The position numbers and the translations under genes were made by a program. The notes under the pieces are model-generated. The model saw only the letters and a program-made list of their open reading frames with translations. It did not search any database and was not told where the DNA came from. A stretch of DNA of 64,000 nucleotides from Branchipolynoe longqiensis (taxonomy: Eukaryota; Annelida; Polychaeta; Phyllodocida; Polynoidae), in the NCBI GenBank assembly GCA_030323885.1, contig CM059199.1:76170781-76234780 (forward strand), read 5' to 3'. Shown here in pieces: positions 20,906 to 30,789 of the stretch; the first letter of the stretch is position 1; each line of letters starts with the position of its first letter.

Positions 20906-21853
20906 TTAATTTGTTCCCACCACTTTCGCCAATTCCACAACCAAGTCATGAATGGGCAGGAAGAGTTCATTCTTTTCTACCCATAGGTTTACAATGTGTG
21001 GAAGCTGAGGATAATGGTACATAGCAAGCATGATGATATCTGTGTCGGTTGCGTGGATAACAAATATGCTCCTGTCTTGGCAGCTAGCAAGATGTGCGAT
21101 GATTCTCGTGTCGGCTTCCTCGTGTGTTTGGCAGCACAGCTCCTCCATCACATTGGTGCCGCTGTTGGTCACACATATTCCCTCTGCGTTAACTCCTATT
21201 ATAAGGTTAAACTCATCTGGCAGGGATACAGACTGCGACCAAGAAGATGACAGGTATGAGAGCAGGTTTGCCTTGTTTTTAGGGTTCGAAAGGAATGTTT
21301 TCCACACAGGTATTTTCATGTTATGAACAGGAATATACCCCGGTGAGTTTGCTCCCATTTCCCGTCTATGGCGCTCATCACTCTTTAGGCTCATTGAACC
21401 AAAGTCATATCTATCGCCGACAAAATGCACTTCTGAACAATGTTTGGGTTTCATAATTAGAATCTTGTTTTTGTACCTCTCCTGAAGTTCGCCAAAATCA
21501 CTTGCGCCAAGGGTCTGAAAACGTTGCACGAATGCCATGGCATCAATAACATACACCGGTTCCGATTCGGAGGGAGGCAACACTTTCATTGGTTCCCATG
21601 AATCCTTAACCTTGTTTTGAAGAGTTCCTATAAAGTCAGATTTAGTTCCTTTGCACATGGTAAATCCCCGAGTCTTGTCTGGCTCAAATAACGATGGTGG
21701 ATAGTCACTCCATTCGTAACTGAAGGCTTCAATTCTTGCCTCATCACTCAACTCATGTGTAAAGCAAAGGGCCCTAGTAACCAAGCTTTCCTCAGAAATT
21801 AATTGTTTTACAGAGTCCTGCATTTTTTTTGCCTTGCTTCTGTTGTGTGGCAA
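20906..21853 (-). pseudogene. Transposon protein, FEN1/PIN-like nuclease core
   Basis: 315 codons with no true ATG at the edge; the segment is internal to a longer protein. Motifs in order: VYVIDAMAFVQRF (about 100-112), EVHFVGDRYD then SLKSDERHRR (141-164), HEEADTRI (244-251) and ATDTDIIML (268-276). These line up with FEN1/XPG nuclease landmarks: the first active-site Asp, the VFDG-x-K-xx-ER-RR block, the EAEA motif and the S-x-DSDLL motif. The final acidic GCD lies in the next segment. The domain is therefore probably a metal-dependent PIN-fold nuclease that could cut transposon ends or repair intermediates. The fold assignment is my inference from motif order; the family link is from memory. 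The segment is out of frame with the upstream piece. Confidence 0.8.
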
Positions 21854-22163
21854 AAGTCATTATCTTAGGGGTGATAATTTGGTCAGCATCAGTTTTGCTG
21901 GCAGCCATCATTGCCTCTAACCCAAGTTTGTTGGTGTCCATGAGTAGTGTTGAAACAAGCATTTCTCCCGTTGCAATGTTAACTAACTTATCATCTGCGA
22001 GGGAAGCAGCAAACGGATTTCTCATTTTCTCTGCCACAGTGTCTCTGATTTTCAGTACCTTTACCATATCATCTTTATTCATTTTCTCATGATGATCTGA
22101 TTGAGAAGACTCCATATGTACCATCTGCTTCACACTCTCAGAGATCGCTGTTAGGAATGGCAC
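21792..22163 (-). pseudogene. Transposon protein, middle helical segment
   Basis: 123 codons in a second frame bridge the DQ-containing upstream part and the nuclease core. The frame runs upstream of the apparent start through GITQAELTREKY, a conserved GIT/GIV block of the family. It then shows long charged helices (EKMRNPFA, KLVNIATGEMLVSTLL). It overlaps the next segment by about 60 bases in a different frame, marking one frameshift near 21830. No catalytic residue is evident. Confidence 0.7.
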
Positions 22164-22186
22164 GGTTTTTATGTATTTCTCTCTTG

Positions 22187-22714
22187 TTAATTCTGCCTGG
22201 GTAATGCCCTTGAATAGTCTTGTCTTCCCTTCCTTGTTCTAAGTTTGTTCCAATGCAAGGTCTGTCCATACTCCATTAAAGTCTCCATCCATCTTGTGCA
22301 CTGCAAAATTACCCGCTTCAAATTCCTTGTGTACTTCGCAGTGTTGGGGAGGTCATTCATTTCACTTAGATAAATTGGCAGACAGGTCTTGTACTTGCTA
22401 TGTCCAGAACAGACCGTGTACGGTAGCATGTTTTGTGCCTCGAGCAGATGTTGTTTCCAAATGCCAACTCTTTCAGCATGGATATAATGTTTCAAAATGA
22501 GCATCATTTCAATATACATTCCCCATAACCGAGCTGTTATACCCAATGTATTCTCAAAGTTCTTCCAGTGAGATTGAACTAATCTTAGACTTGTCGTGAT
22601 ATCACCAACAAGTTTTGTAACACTGTCTTTGACCTTCATTTGAAAGGCTGCCCTGAGACATTCCAACACAGATGACAAAGATGAGAGTAAGTCAAGTTCA
22701 TCTTCTTGCAACAA
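22187..22714 (-). pseudogene. Transposon protein, helical segment with frameshift
   Basis: 175 codons continue in frame after a single TGA (22715-22717). The visible family blocks are WGMYIEMMLILKHYIHAER, then LPYTVCSGHSKYKTCLPIYL. The first is a long helix preceding the HY-R-ER motif; the second is the PW/PY-x-aromatic-x2-H-x-NY block followed by Y-x2-M. Near 22300 the expected next block (AVHKMDGDF and LALEQT) is found in another frame, so a frameshift lies there and the final 40 codons of this frame are not genuine. Confidence 0.75.
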
Positions 22715-23017
22715 TCATTGCTCAAAGGCTTCCCACTTGAGCATAAAGAATGCCTCACTGAGCAAGGAATGGTAACGAACCATTTTATAATAGTCCTTCC
22801 CTGCCATCACTTTATTAGCTGTTCCTTTACCACATATGTCACTTGCAACTAGTACGTCTTCAATGCCGCTTTCTTTCATGTAGAAACCAATGGACCCCAA
22901 AAAGTGCTGTGCAATATGGAATCCGCCCAATCGTACTATAACATCTTTATATCTGGCAGGCTCCTTTTTCACCAAGCCTTTTATGATATCATATATTCCC
23001 TGGTCACATGTTACCAC
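22715..23017 (-). pseudogene. Transposon protein, VTCDQ segment
   Basis: 100 codons in frame with the upstream ORF, separated from it by one TAG (23021-23023). The block VTCDQGIYDI followed by VIVRLGGFHIAQHFLGSIG is the most recognisable signature of this multicopy family: V-T-x-DQ, then R-x-GGFH, then FLG-x-IG. The function of this block is unknown to me. The Asp and His could belong to a catalytic or metal site of the transposase proper. Confidence 0.8.
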
Positions 23018-23020
23018 AGT

Positions 23021-23953
23021 CTATGACAGGCCCAATTTTAGATTCAGTGTAACAAAGTAGTCAAGAGACGTTTTGACAACATCTGGATTTGTAGGAGTTT
23101 GAGGATACATTGGACCATAGCCAATTTTTGTTTTCTGTGGCTGTTTCCTGGAATAAAATTCAAAGAATGCATTCCAATTTGGTGTACAACAAACACTTTC
23201 ATCTTCACCTATCATCATCTGGGTTGGGAACATCCGAAGTAGAAACCAGACAATGTTTTCATCAACCAAATCATCACTGCTTATATTGCTGCCACAGCTA
23301 ATCTCTGTACCACGTAACAATCTAGCCTCTTTTCGGTCCTTCAGTGATAGATTACTTACAACTGGTTCAAATTTAACAGCTTCCTTAATTGTTACTTGTC
23401 TTGTTTTCTGAAGAGGAACTTTTCCAGTCCCAACATTGTTCTCCTTATCATTTGTATACTGATAGATAATATTTGTAGTTGCATCAAGACTACCACCATC
23501 CTCGGTTTCTGAATGAAAGTTCAGGTTATCAAAAGCATACTGCGCAAATTGACCATGAACAACATTGGACGGAATAAAAATACCTTCTCTTTCTTCCCGT
23601 TTAACCTCATTAGCTGTGGTTGTCAGGTAACGTTGGGCACTGGCATAGCTAATGCTATTACCAAATCGGTTTAACATTGTCACAATATTTTTACTATTCG
23701 TTTCTTTGAGAATATGCAGAGCAACTCTTACGTGTTTAGGTATAACCTGTGTACCAAGATACCCAATAATGTCCTGGGCAAGGTTCAACACACTCTCTTT
23801 GTCATTTTCCGGAAGATGAACTTTTCCATCATCGCCAAGGCTATCATCATTGTCAGTAATTAGCCATGCTATTAGATTGTACAAATCTACTGGAACCTGG
23901 TGAGATGCTGCTTCATGAGATATCTCTATTTCTCTATCTTCAGCAGCATGCAT
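23021..23953 (-). pseudogene. Transposon protein, N-terminal segment
   Basis: 310 codons from an ATG at 23951-23953 to a TAG at 23021-23023. The frame continues upstream of that ATG past a single TGA through ELCDQIVDLQNELDEYQLY to about 24150, so the true start lies further up or in an earlier exon. The sequence is charged and helical: IAWLITDNDD, then HVRVALHILKET, then SAQRYLTTTANEV, which looks like a helix-turn-helix. No zinc finger is seen. The link to the downstream parts rests on frame, order and spacing. Confidence 0.7.
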
Positions 23954-24266
23954 TCATTTTGCAATTGTTTTTACCTCTGTTCGCAAGTACTTTGCCAAAG
24001 GATATGATGTACTCAAAATGTTTTTGAGGAGATTAAAATCAACATCATCCCCCTCACAATATAGCTGGTATTCATCTAATTCATTTTGCAGGTCAACTAT
24101 CTGGTCACACAATTCTTTCACAGTCAGAGAAGATGCACAAACTAAATTACTGTGGGGAGGGGGGGTTGGACGTAATCAAATGAACAGGAGGGTATAGACT
24201 AAACATTCATTATTTGGACTCATAATCAGATAAGTCACTGTTACATTTGTTATTAATTTACATAAC

Positions 24267-24428
24267 GTCTAGGGCAACTCAAGAACGCACACCAACTTCA
24301 AAGAGGCCTAACACCAACATCCTGTCAAGCAGCCATGGGCCAGTGATGAATCTGCCTGATTCATCACTGGCTAGTAGATTTCGCTGCTCGATTTTCGCAT
24401 CTATGTGCATTCTTGAGTTGCCCTAGAC
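24267..24428. mobile_element. 162-bp MITE nested in the transposon
   Basis: GTCTAGGGCAACTCAAGAA and its near-perfect inverse form TIRs of about 25 bp. The centre holds a second hairpin, GCCAGTGATGAATC with loop TGCC (24339-24371). Flanks ATAAC and ATAAG suggest a short duplication. Confidence 0.85.
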
Positions 24429-24825
24429 ATAAGAGACACTGAACGCACATGTATACATGTGCATTCTGCATGGTATATTTTTCCATGTGTTGATAGGTGT
24501 CGTGGCCTATTCAATGCTGTGGGTTGTATTCAGGCACTTATTGGTAGCTAGAACTAGAACTAAAATGTTATTACTAGTACTTACCAATTTAAAAACTGTG
24601 GCACTGGCTATATATCATTCTTGAAAATTATTTCTTTTTAGGAGAATTTACAAACCCCTTTTAGACCTGTCCTAGTATGCTATATTAGTTAATGGCTGAA
24701 ATAAATGGATTATTACGCACATTTTATTTGACTTAAATGGATCCGTCAAAAAGTAATGTTTTTAGATATTTTTCCAAAACATAACTTAGAAATATGTCTA
24801 CAGGACGCCATTTATTCTATATGAG

Positions 24826-25329
24826 CCTTGACACCCCTTTCCTAAAAACATCACAGGGATCATCTAAGGAGTTGATTGAAATAGTATTTTAGTGAAAAAA
24901 CTTATGATATGGTATATTAATAGGCACTTCTTTGATGAAAGTCCAGGATTTCTGGCATACCACAACCTTCATGACCTTTTGACCTCTAGTGACCTTGAGG
25001 TTCATCCAATCAGAATCTACTCTGCTTATTGTTTTAGGCTACATCCATACCAAAAGAATGAGTGGTAATTTGTTGCAGTAGAGTCTTGCGTTGTGATGAT
25101 ATACTAGATTTAGTTTCCCCTACCCCGGAATTAGGCGGCTGGTGTCATCACAGCCTATCGTCAAAAAACGGTGTCTACCGAATTTGCGCAATACATTCAA
25201 AGTGTCCAAATTCACTTTTCAGATGTCCAAGACCCCTATAGACATAATCCAAGTGTCAAAAAATTTATAGCAGGGGTGTCACATCAAAACCCTTAATTTG
25301 CACATTTTCTGGTTGTGGATCCCAGACTA
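24826..25329. repeat. Right TIR of the 5.8-kb transposon
   Basis: It is the inverse copy of 19514-20010. The divergence between the two arms suggests an old insertion or long inactivity. Confidence 0.93.
24972..24995 (-). promoter_or_regulatory. AGGTCA direct repeats in right TIR
   Basis: TGACCT occurs at 24972-24977, 24980-24985 and 24990-24995. This is the mirror of the left-TIR cluster, with both spacers unchanged. Confidence 0.45.
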
Positions 25330-25654
25330 GTATTGCGTCGAAAGTTTTGCGCAAGCACAAAACCTTGACGCGCGCCAACGTGTTGGTCAAAACGTTGGTC
25401 GCACTCAATGTGTACCGACGTGTACCGACGCGCCACTAACGGGTTGATAACACCCCGTTAATGGGTCACGACGGGTCACGACGGGTCCCGACGTTTCGCC
25501 CAAAAAGGCAATACGTCGCCACGCGTCGAAGCGCGTTCGTGAGAAACGTCGTAGTGTGACAGGGCCTTTACATTAGTTTGAAGTAGGCCTAACTATTATT
25601 TAGAATTACTAACTTCGGAAATGTCTAAAGTGTAAACACGCATTTGTTTATTGT

Positions 25655-25835
25655 TGTTTTGCATCCTATCAACATTTAAAGTCATATCAGGACTGGTAAC
25701 GCCCTTATACCCTAATTGATTATTGGGGTTTTGCATCCTAGCAACACCCGAGGTCATGCCAGGACAAGCGACCGAGTTGTAAGTGTACGCATTAATAACT
25801 GATGCATAGCGCTGTCCCACTGGTGGGTGTACCAT
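25655..25835 (-). mobile_element. SINE-A 3' fragments, two in tandem
   Basis: On the minus strand the 3' domain (TAGATGTTGC-AGGA and CCTGATATGACC variants) occurs twice, at about 25656-25700 and 25728-25830. It is diverged and truncated. Confidence 0.7.
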
Positions 25836-26037
25836 ATCATTTAAATTTATCCTTTGAAGTAAATTCCAAAGAAACCTGGATAGGGCTTATCTTTATTTAA
25901 AGGGCCACTAACATGACCAACACAACGTTATTTATTTACAATTATCATGGTTTAATAATGCAAGGAAGCAGTGTGTAGCCTATAGGTCAAGGAATGTTTA
26001 ACCAGTTGGATAAATGTTATGTACATTTTAATGTGAA
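25836..26037. other. No gene recognised
   Basis: No exon or element is recognised between the SINE-A fragments and the SINE-B copy. Confidence 0.35.
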
Positions 26038-26225
26038 TGTGGTAGGTCGTGGGATTCGAACTCCCGGGTTTAAACCCTGGCCGAGTCAAACTAATGACTT
26101 AAAAATTGATACTTATCGCTACCTAGCCTGGCTCTCGGCATTACTAGTATAGGGCAAGGAGCAGTGGAATGAGGAAGACCAATTGTCCACGATTGAAATT
26201 TCGTCTGCTTAATCAACTAATGTAC
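26038..26225 (+). mobile_element. SINE-B, 5'-truncated
   Basis: B box GATTCGAACTCC, then the core shared with SINE-A (CTCGGCATTACTAGTATAGG). It then switches at AAGGA to a different tail: GCAGTGGAATGAGGAAGACC, AATTGTCCACGATTGAAATT and GCTTAATCAACTAATGTA. A minus-strand copy with the same tail lies at 63605-63832, and a tail-only piece at 35496-35545. Confidence 0.85.
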
Positions 26226-26607
26226 GATACCAAAAAAGACAAAAGTGATTAATATAGGCCTGGGACTGACAGGATGAATACCACTAACCTTTCAAAGCAC
26301 ATATGTAGGCCTAGATGACCCTTGCTGCTGACACATTAATCCATCAACAATTAGCATTAACGCACTGATCGATCAGCACCATTTAACTAGGAATGGTATA
26401 GATCAGTGTAGATAAAATACACGTGAGATAAATCTACCTGTTAAATTCAAATATAATATAAAAGCAAATCAAGTGTTATTTTAACTAGGCTAGATAGTAG
26501 ATGGGCAGACAGAGTAGGACTCGATTTTTCAATTTCAATGTGCTATGAAAGTCATTGTCATTTTAGCATGAAAGTCATAAGAAGTAATCTAGTTTCATCT
26601 ATGTCAA
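26226..26607. other. No gene recognised
   Basis: No exon or repeat is recognised. Confidence 0.35.
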
Positions 26608-26956
26608 AGTTGCGTAGTCCGATGGTTTTGAGTTTCTGTCATTTTCTGAGTTAAATATATTAAATTGATTGTTAGAGCCTCCCTTACTTTAGTTTGAAGT
26701 AACTTTTATTTTAAATGTTTAACTTTTGAGATATTTGAAATGCAACCATCCACAGATAATGTTGGCAAGCACGCAAAATCTCTGACACCATATAGGCTTC
26801 TGCGGTAACAGGTTCTATTACATTGGCTCTGTATGCCCTTCTATATGGTAACAGGTGTTTAATAAGTGCACCAGTATCTAAGTTGAATATGTAGAATCAA
26901 ATCTAGATAATTGCTTTGGTTTTTAAAATTTGATGTTTTCATCGGACTATGCAGCT
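26608..26956. mobile_element. MITE-1, complete copy
   Basis: AGTTGCGTAGTCCGATGG on the left and CTATGCAGCT on the right bound 349 bp. Flanks are TCAA (left, mutated) and TTAA (right). The central palindrome is decayed. Confidence 0.88.
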
Positions 26957-27142
26957 TTAAATTCAATTGTACAATGGCAAAGTTTGTTTTTAAAACGTGC
27001 CCATATTACTCTGTGTACTAATACAGGCGTATTTAGGCTGAGAAGGCCAACATTCCGAGTGTGTGCTTTGTAAAAGCACCGATTAAGGATAAGAGGTAAA
27101 TGTTAAAACTGTTATAGCAGGTTAGGGAAATAAACATCATAA

Positions 27143-27692
27143 GCCCTGTTCACACCTGCAAGTTTAGGCCAAACTAGATAAGGCAAACTAGATGAGGCGA
27201 ACTAGTGTCGTGTCCACACATGCAGTACTTTTAGCCGGAAATCGATATCCGAAACGCCAGTTTCGGTTAGTCGATGTCGGCACGAGAGAGTGTGGGTTCG
27301 ACCTAGATCTGTTTCGACTGAATCGTATTGTTTTGGAACGGTCAAAACTTCTGCTGGGCAGTGAAACCCTAAAAATAAACGATGAAAAAAATATCTGTGC
27401 ACAGCTAGCAGTTTCATAGAGCAAATTTACCGGAAAGTTCAACAAACTCAGGTCTCGACTGTGACGTCCTTAATCCGCCTCATCTAAACCGCTACCGTCC
27501 ACACAGGCAATATGGGCCGACTTAAGCTAGTTCGCTTCATATAACCTACCTCGCGACGCGGTTTACTTGAAGCAAATTAGTTGAGGCAAATCAGCCCTAA
27601 TCCGCCTTAGCGTCGCGTCCACACGGTGAATGTGAGCCAAATTAGACAAGGCAAACTAGTTGAGGCGACTTAACGCCTGTGTGTGAACACGG
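27143..27692. mobile_element. TCAC-like element with CTGTTCACAC ends
   Basis: GCCCTGTTCACACCTGC and the inverse CCTGTGTGTGAACACGG bound 550 bp. The flanks are ATAA and TTAT. The interior has repeated GGCAAACTAGATGAGGC-like words at both sides and GTCCACAC- motifs. It has no coding content. Confidence 0.7.
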
Positions 27693-27865
27693 TTATAGAC
27701 ATGTCAAACACGCGAAAGAATAACCAACACTATATATAATGTATTATAATCGTATCAACCAACATTATTAATATCACTTCCTTGTTTAGTGTTTCTGCAC
27801 TGTTCAGAAACTTGTGGATTGTCGAAAGAGAAAAAACAATGCATGAGCCACAAAGCTAATCCCCA
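27693..27865. other. No gene recognised
   Basis: Short AT-rich spacer with no recognised feature. Confidence 0.35.
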
Positions 27866-28400
27866 TATTGAGGATTGTACCACATGAGGAAAGATTAGTC
27901 TCACTGAAGCTCCCATCACTATTGTATCACAAAAGATGTGGGGACATGATACAAGTGTTTAAAATTGTAAAGGGAATTGACCTCATAGACCCTCACATAT
28001 TCTTTCCCCAGCAACCTGAAACCACCATTCATGCAAGAGGTCATGAACACAAGCTCTACAAAAACAGATGCAACCTGGAACCACCATTCATACAAGAGGT
28101 CATGAACACAAGCTCTACAAAAACAGATGCAACCTGAAACCACCATTCATGCAAGAGGTCATGAACACAAGCTCTACAAAAACAGATGCAACCTGGAACT
28201 TCGGAAGGACTTCTTCAGCCAAAGAATAATAACTGACTGGAATTCACTACCCGATAATGTCATCTCAAGTCCTACCCTGAACTGTTTTAAAGCTAGAATA
28301 GACAGATTTGTGAAAAACGAGCAGTACACAACTCTGTCACTAACCGTTCAAGTATTGCAGAATAGAGACCGAAATATCCAACAGGCAAATTATGCCTTCA
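27866..28400 (+). pseudogene. LINE ORF2 C-terminal fragment (CR1/L2-like) with internal tandem duplication
   Basis: The reading frame RLVSLKLPSLLYHKRCGDMI, then FKIVKGID, then RHEHKLYKNRCNLE-like, RKDFFSQRIITDWNSLPDNV and LNCFKARIDRF matches the extreme C-terminus of CR1/L2-type ORF2. The same region lies at 47.9-48.26 kb in the nearly complete LINE (MIEVFKYLHGI, FRVVDLWNDLPE, VNCFKSRLD). A unit of about 60 bp encoding the HARGHEHKLYKNRCNLE stretch is present three times in tandem (about 28010-28195), a duplication after insertion. The open frame continues into the adjacent TATCAAGG microsatellite, which is not protein coding. Confidence 0.85.
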
Positions 28401-28414
28401 ACATTTCGTACATC

Positions 28415-28524
28415 TGGTATCAAGGTATCAAGGTATCAAGGTATCAAGGTATCAATGTATCAATGTATCAATGTATCAAGGTATCAAGGTATCAAGGTAT
28501 CAAGGTATCAAGGTATCAAGGAGA
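28415..28524. repeat. (TATCAAGG)n microsatellite
   Basis: About thirteen 8-bp units (TATCAAGG, with a few TATCAATG) follow the LINE fragment and may have grown from its terminal simple repeat. Confidence 0.95.
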
Positions 28525-29436
28525 TAACTGGAATGTGAATTGTCGAGAGAAAAAAAAAAAGACACATTACCAGCAATCCTGAACTTAATTTTTCCGCTGC
28601 GAGTTCATGGCGCTTCGATCGATTCTGCCATCATCCAATCAGGGTTGGCCACAAGATGTGGAGTATGTATCAATTATATATATTTCAATGACAAGTTTGT
28701 TTCAATTAAAAAAAATGGAATAAAGATCTGTTGTAATTGGATGTAAGAATTATGAAACAATGAATAAATAAATAGGAATGCGTATCTCAATAAAAATAAA
28801 CTGGTTTGATGGATTTATTTCTTATTTTATGTGTCAACTTCAACCCCCATGTGGACACGGCAAAATATTTAGCTACACAACTGAAACTGTGCCTAGAGAT
28901 AGATACCTTATGGTGCTGCCATCTGTGAGAGCTATCGGCCACTAAAATATATGCTGCCGTATTCTGTCACTAGCTCGTAGAAGTTGGGCAGTTTAGCGAT
29001 TTTCTGTGAATATTGTGGGAAAACGTGGCATTTTCTCCCAAATTTTCAACATATAGATGGACCTACACAAAATTTAGCGAATTTAGCCCAATTTTCGGCA
29101 TGTAAGAGCTTGGTACATGTAGAAACTGATCTGCTATCGGCGCTATACGTTTATTATGATAGAAATGTGATAAATGGCGTTGCCATGGATTCGCTATAGG
29201 AATGCTGCTACTCGTGGTGACGGTGAGTTATCGCAGCGCTGGTCAACAGGTTCGGGATTGCTGGTAATGAGAAGAAAAAAAGGCATGACTCATATGAGAA
29301 TCCCGCCGTTGTTGCTGCGTTGTAAAAATGCTCATGACAGAAATGTTGTCACTGATGTGATAATGTAATGACTAATGACTAAAGACGAATGTATCAGAAT
29401 TCAGATCAGAGATTCACTCATAAAGTCATAGCCAGT
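28525..29436. other. No gene recognised
   Basis: Mostly unique-looking sequence. A CATCCAATCAGG CCAAT-like motif is near 28632. Short frames show no domain. Confidence 0.4.
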
Positions 29437-30182
29437 GGGCCCGTATGCATGGAGCAGTGTTAGTGGCGTGTGGTGTTATACCTCTAACTCCGGGTACCTA
29501 TCTCCGGTTATCGGCGTCGTCGAGAACTATGTCAAGCCGTTTGCATGGGCACTTAAACGGTGAGTGTTAGCTAAACGTGAATGTATTTATAGATTTGGGA
29601 AATCCCTCGATTTGACAATATGAATAACGCCGCCAATGCTGCGGCTACATTAATATCGGTTCGAATTTAGGGTTAAATTGATAAGATTTCACTTATTGCG
29701 TATGTAATTCTGTCAAATAAGATCGCATTGAATAGATTTGGGTATAATATATTGCCGCCGATTCGGCGGCGACGGCAGTGGCCATGTTTATTTGACTTTG
29801 GACAGTATGGATATTGACGTCGCTGCGGCGGCGGTGATTTATTTACTTTACATTCGTCGATTCGAAAATATTAATATCGCCGCTGCTACGGCAGCAGCGT
29901 TAATATCGCTTCACATTTAGGGTTAAACTGATAAAATTTCACTTATTGCATATGTAATTCTGTTAAACATGATAGCATTGAGTAGATTTGGGTTCCATCC
30001 TGACACTAACCTAACACTAACACCGCGGTAAACCTGTTATGAGCAGAGTTAGAATTTCCGAGTTTAAACACTCGGTGTTAGGCCTAACACTGCTCCATGC
30101 ATACCGACTTTTCGGCGCTAAACCAGAAATCCCGCCATAAACGCGTTTTGGGTCGGTAACACCGCTCCATGCATACGGCCCC
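29437..30182. mobile_element. GCATGG-family inverted element, copy 1
   Basis: GGGCCCGTATGCATGGAG on the left and CTCCATGCATACGGCCCC on the right bound 746 bp, flanked by AGT on both sides (29434-29436, 30183-30185). The interior has two diverged blocks around TTTCACTTATTGC-TATGTAATTCTGT and GGCGGCGAC-type GCC-rich patches. A larger copy is at 38243-39962. Confidence 0.85.
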
Positions 30183-30309
30183 AGTTACCCACGGGCGACT
30201 GTAATACAGTGCTTCGGGAGTAGGCCTACATATCTAATAAGAATAGTAATATTTTGTAATAATGTGTCAGCATTAATGTGTACAAATTTCTTATGAATTA
30301 TAGAGTCAC

Positions 30310-30342
<33 letters not shown>

Positions 30343-30605
30343 TAGATAACAGATTCAGCCCATACTTGCAGTAGGCCTACCGGTAGCAGCAAGTAGCATA
30401 GCCATTAGTAGCCTAAAAGGCTAAAGTAGGGGGTTGATTACCATTGAAACTTTTATCCAATTATATATACCCTAGGTATCATATCGTATATAAGCCCTAC
30501 ATATGAACATATATAGTATAATATATACATAATGAGGGAGAGTAAGGGATGATTTGGTACAACAATAAATTAAATAATAATAAATATATCTAAAAGAATT
30601 TCCAG
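30183..30605. other. No gene; ATT microsatellite
   Basis: A (TTA)n run lies at 30312-30338. No exon or other element is recognised. Confidence 0.45.
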
Positions 30606-30609
30606 AAAA
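30606..30609 (-). terminator. Pol III terminator of tRNA-Ser
   Basis: TTTT on the minus strand lies 14 bases past the tRNA 3' end, the usual RNA polymerase III stop. Confidence 0.7.
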
Positions 30610-30623
30610 CCCTAAACGTTTAC

Positions 30624-30704
30624 GCAGCCGGCAGGATTCGAACCTGCGCGGGGAAACCCCATTAGATTTCGAGTCTAACGCCTTAACCACTCGGCCACGA
30701 CTGC
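30624..30704 (-). tRNA. tRNA-Ser (anticodon CGA)
   Basis: The 81-nt sequence folds as a complete type II tRNA. The 7-bp acceptor stem pairs GCAGTCG with CGGCTGC, with one G-T. The D arm carries A box TGGCCGAGTGG. The anticodon stem TTAGA/TCTAA holds loop CTCGAAA, giving anticodon CGA. A long variable arm is built from GGGG and CCCC. The T arm GCAGG-TTCGAAT-CCTGC carries the B box. All stems are intact and a T4 terminator follows, so I regard it as a functional gene and not a SINE head. The SINE-A head resembles it in the A box region but lacks the acceptor pairing. No intron is present. Confidence 0.95.
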
Positions 30705-30789
30705 GGATGGTGATATGGGTCACGCCGCTCCACCTAGAGCACACGCGCTGCTGCTGGCACCGGCCGCCTGACCTCGTTTTCATCCACGA

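Larger units (their letters stand above)
19514..25329 (-). mobile_element. 5.8-kb DNA transposon with ~500-bp TIRs, PIN/FEN1-like + CXC protein
   Basis: Long inverted repeats start TAGTCTGGGATCCACAACC at 19514 and end with the inverse at 25329. They extend inward to about 20010 and 24826. GTA flanks both ends (19511-19513 and 25330-25332), giving either a 3-bp GTA duplication or a TA duplication if the element is read as starting GTCTGGG. One minus-strand gene fills the interior from about 24150 down to 20202, now broken by stops and frameshifts. Its protein resembles the large uncharacterised multicopy proteins I know from cnidarians, arthropods and other invertebrates, which carry HEEADTR, TDTD, GCD and a C-terminal CXC cluster. 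The TIRs here support that family being a transposon product. A small MITE (24267-24428) is inserted near the gene start. Confidence 0.85.
19184..25566. mobile_element. TCAC-family element split by a 5.8-kb transposon
   Basis: The outer ends are GGCCCTGTCACATTACAAC (19184) and the inverse GTAGTGTGACAGGGCC (to 25566). They are flanked by TTAA (19180-19183) and TTTA (25567-25570). Removing the inner element leaves about 560 bp, close to the 636-716 bp of uninterrupted relatives at 39077, 41220 and 61396. The interior is rich in CGACG and AACGCG words, as in those relatives. The alternative, that the outer ends are the true termini of the coding transposon, is less likely because the inner TIRs are sharp and the other family members lack them. 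Confidence 0.8.

Noticed and set aside
28422..28522. Regularly spaced 8-bp repeats as a CRISPR array
   Set aside because: No spacers and no cas genes; it is a simple microsatellite in a eukaryotic genome.
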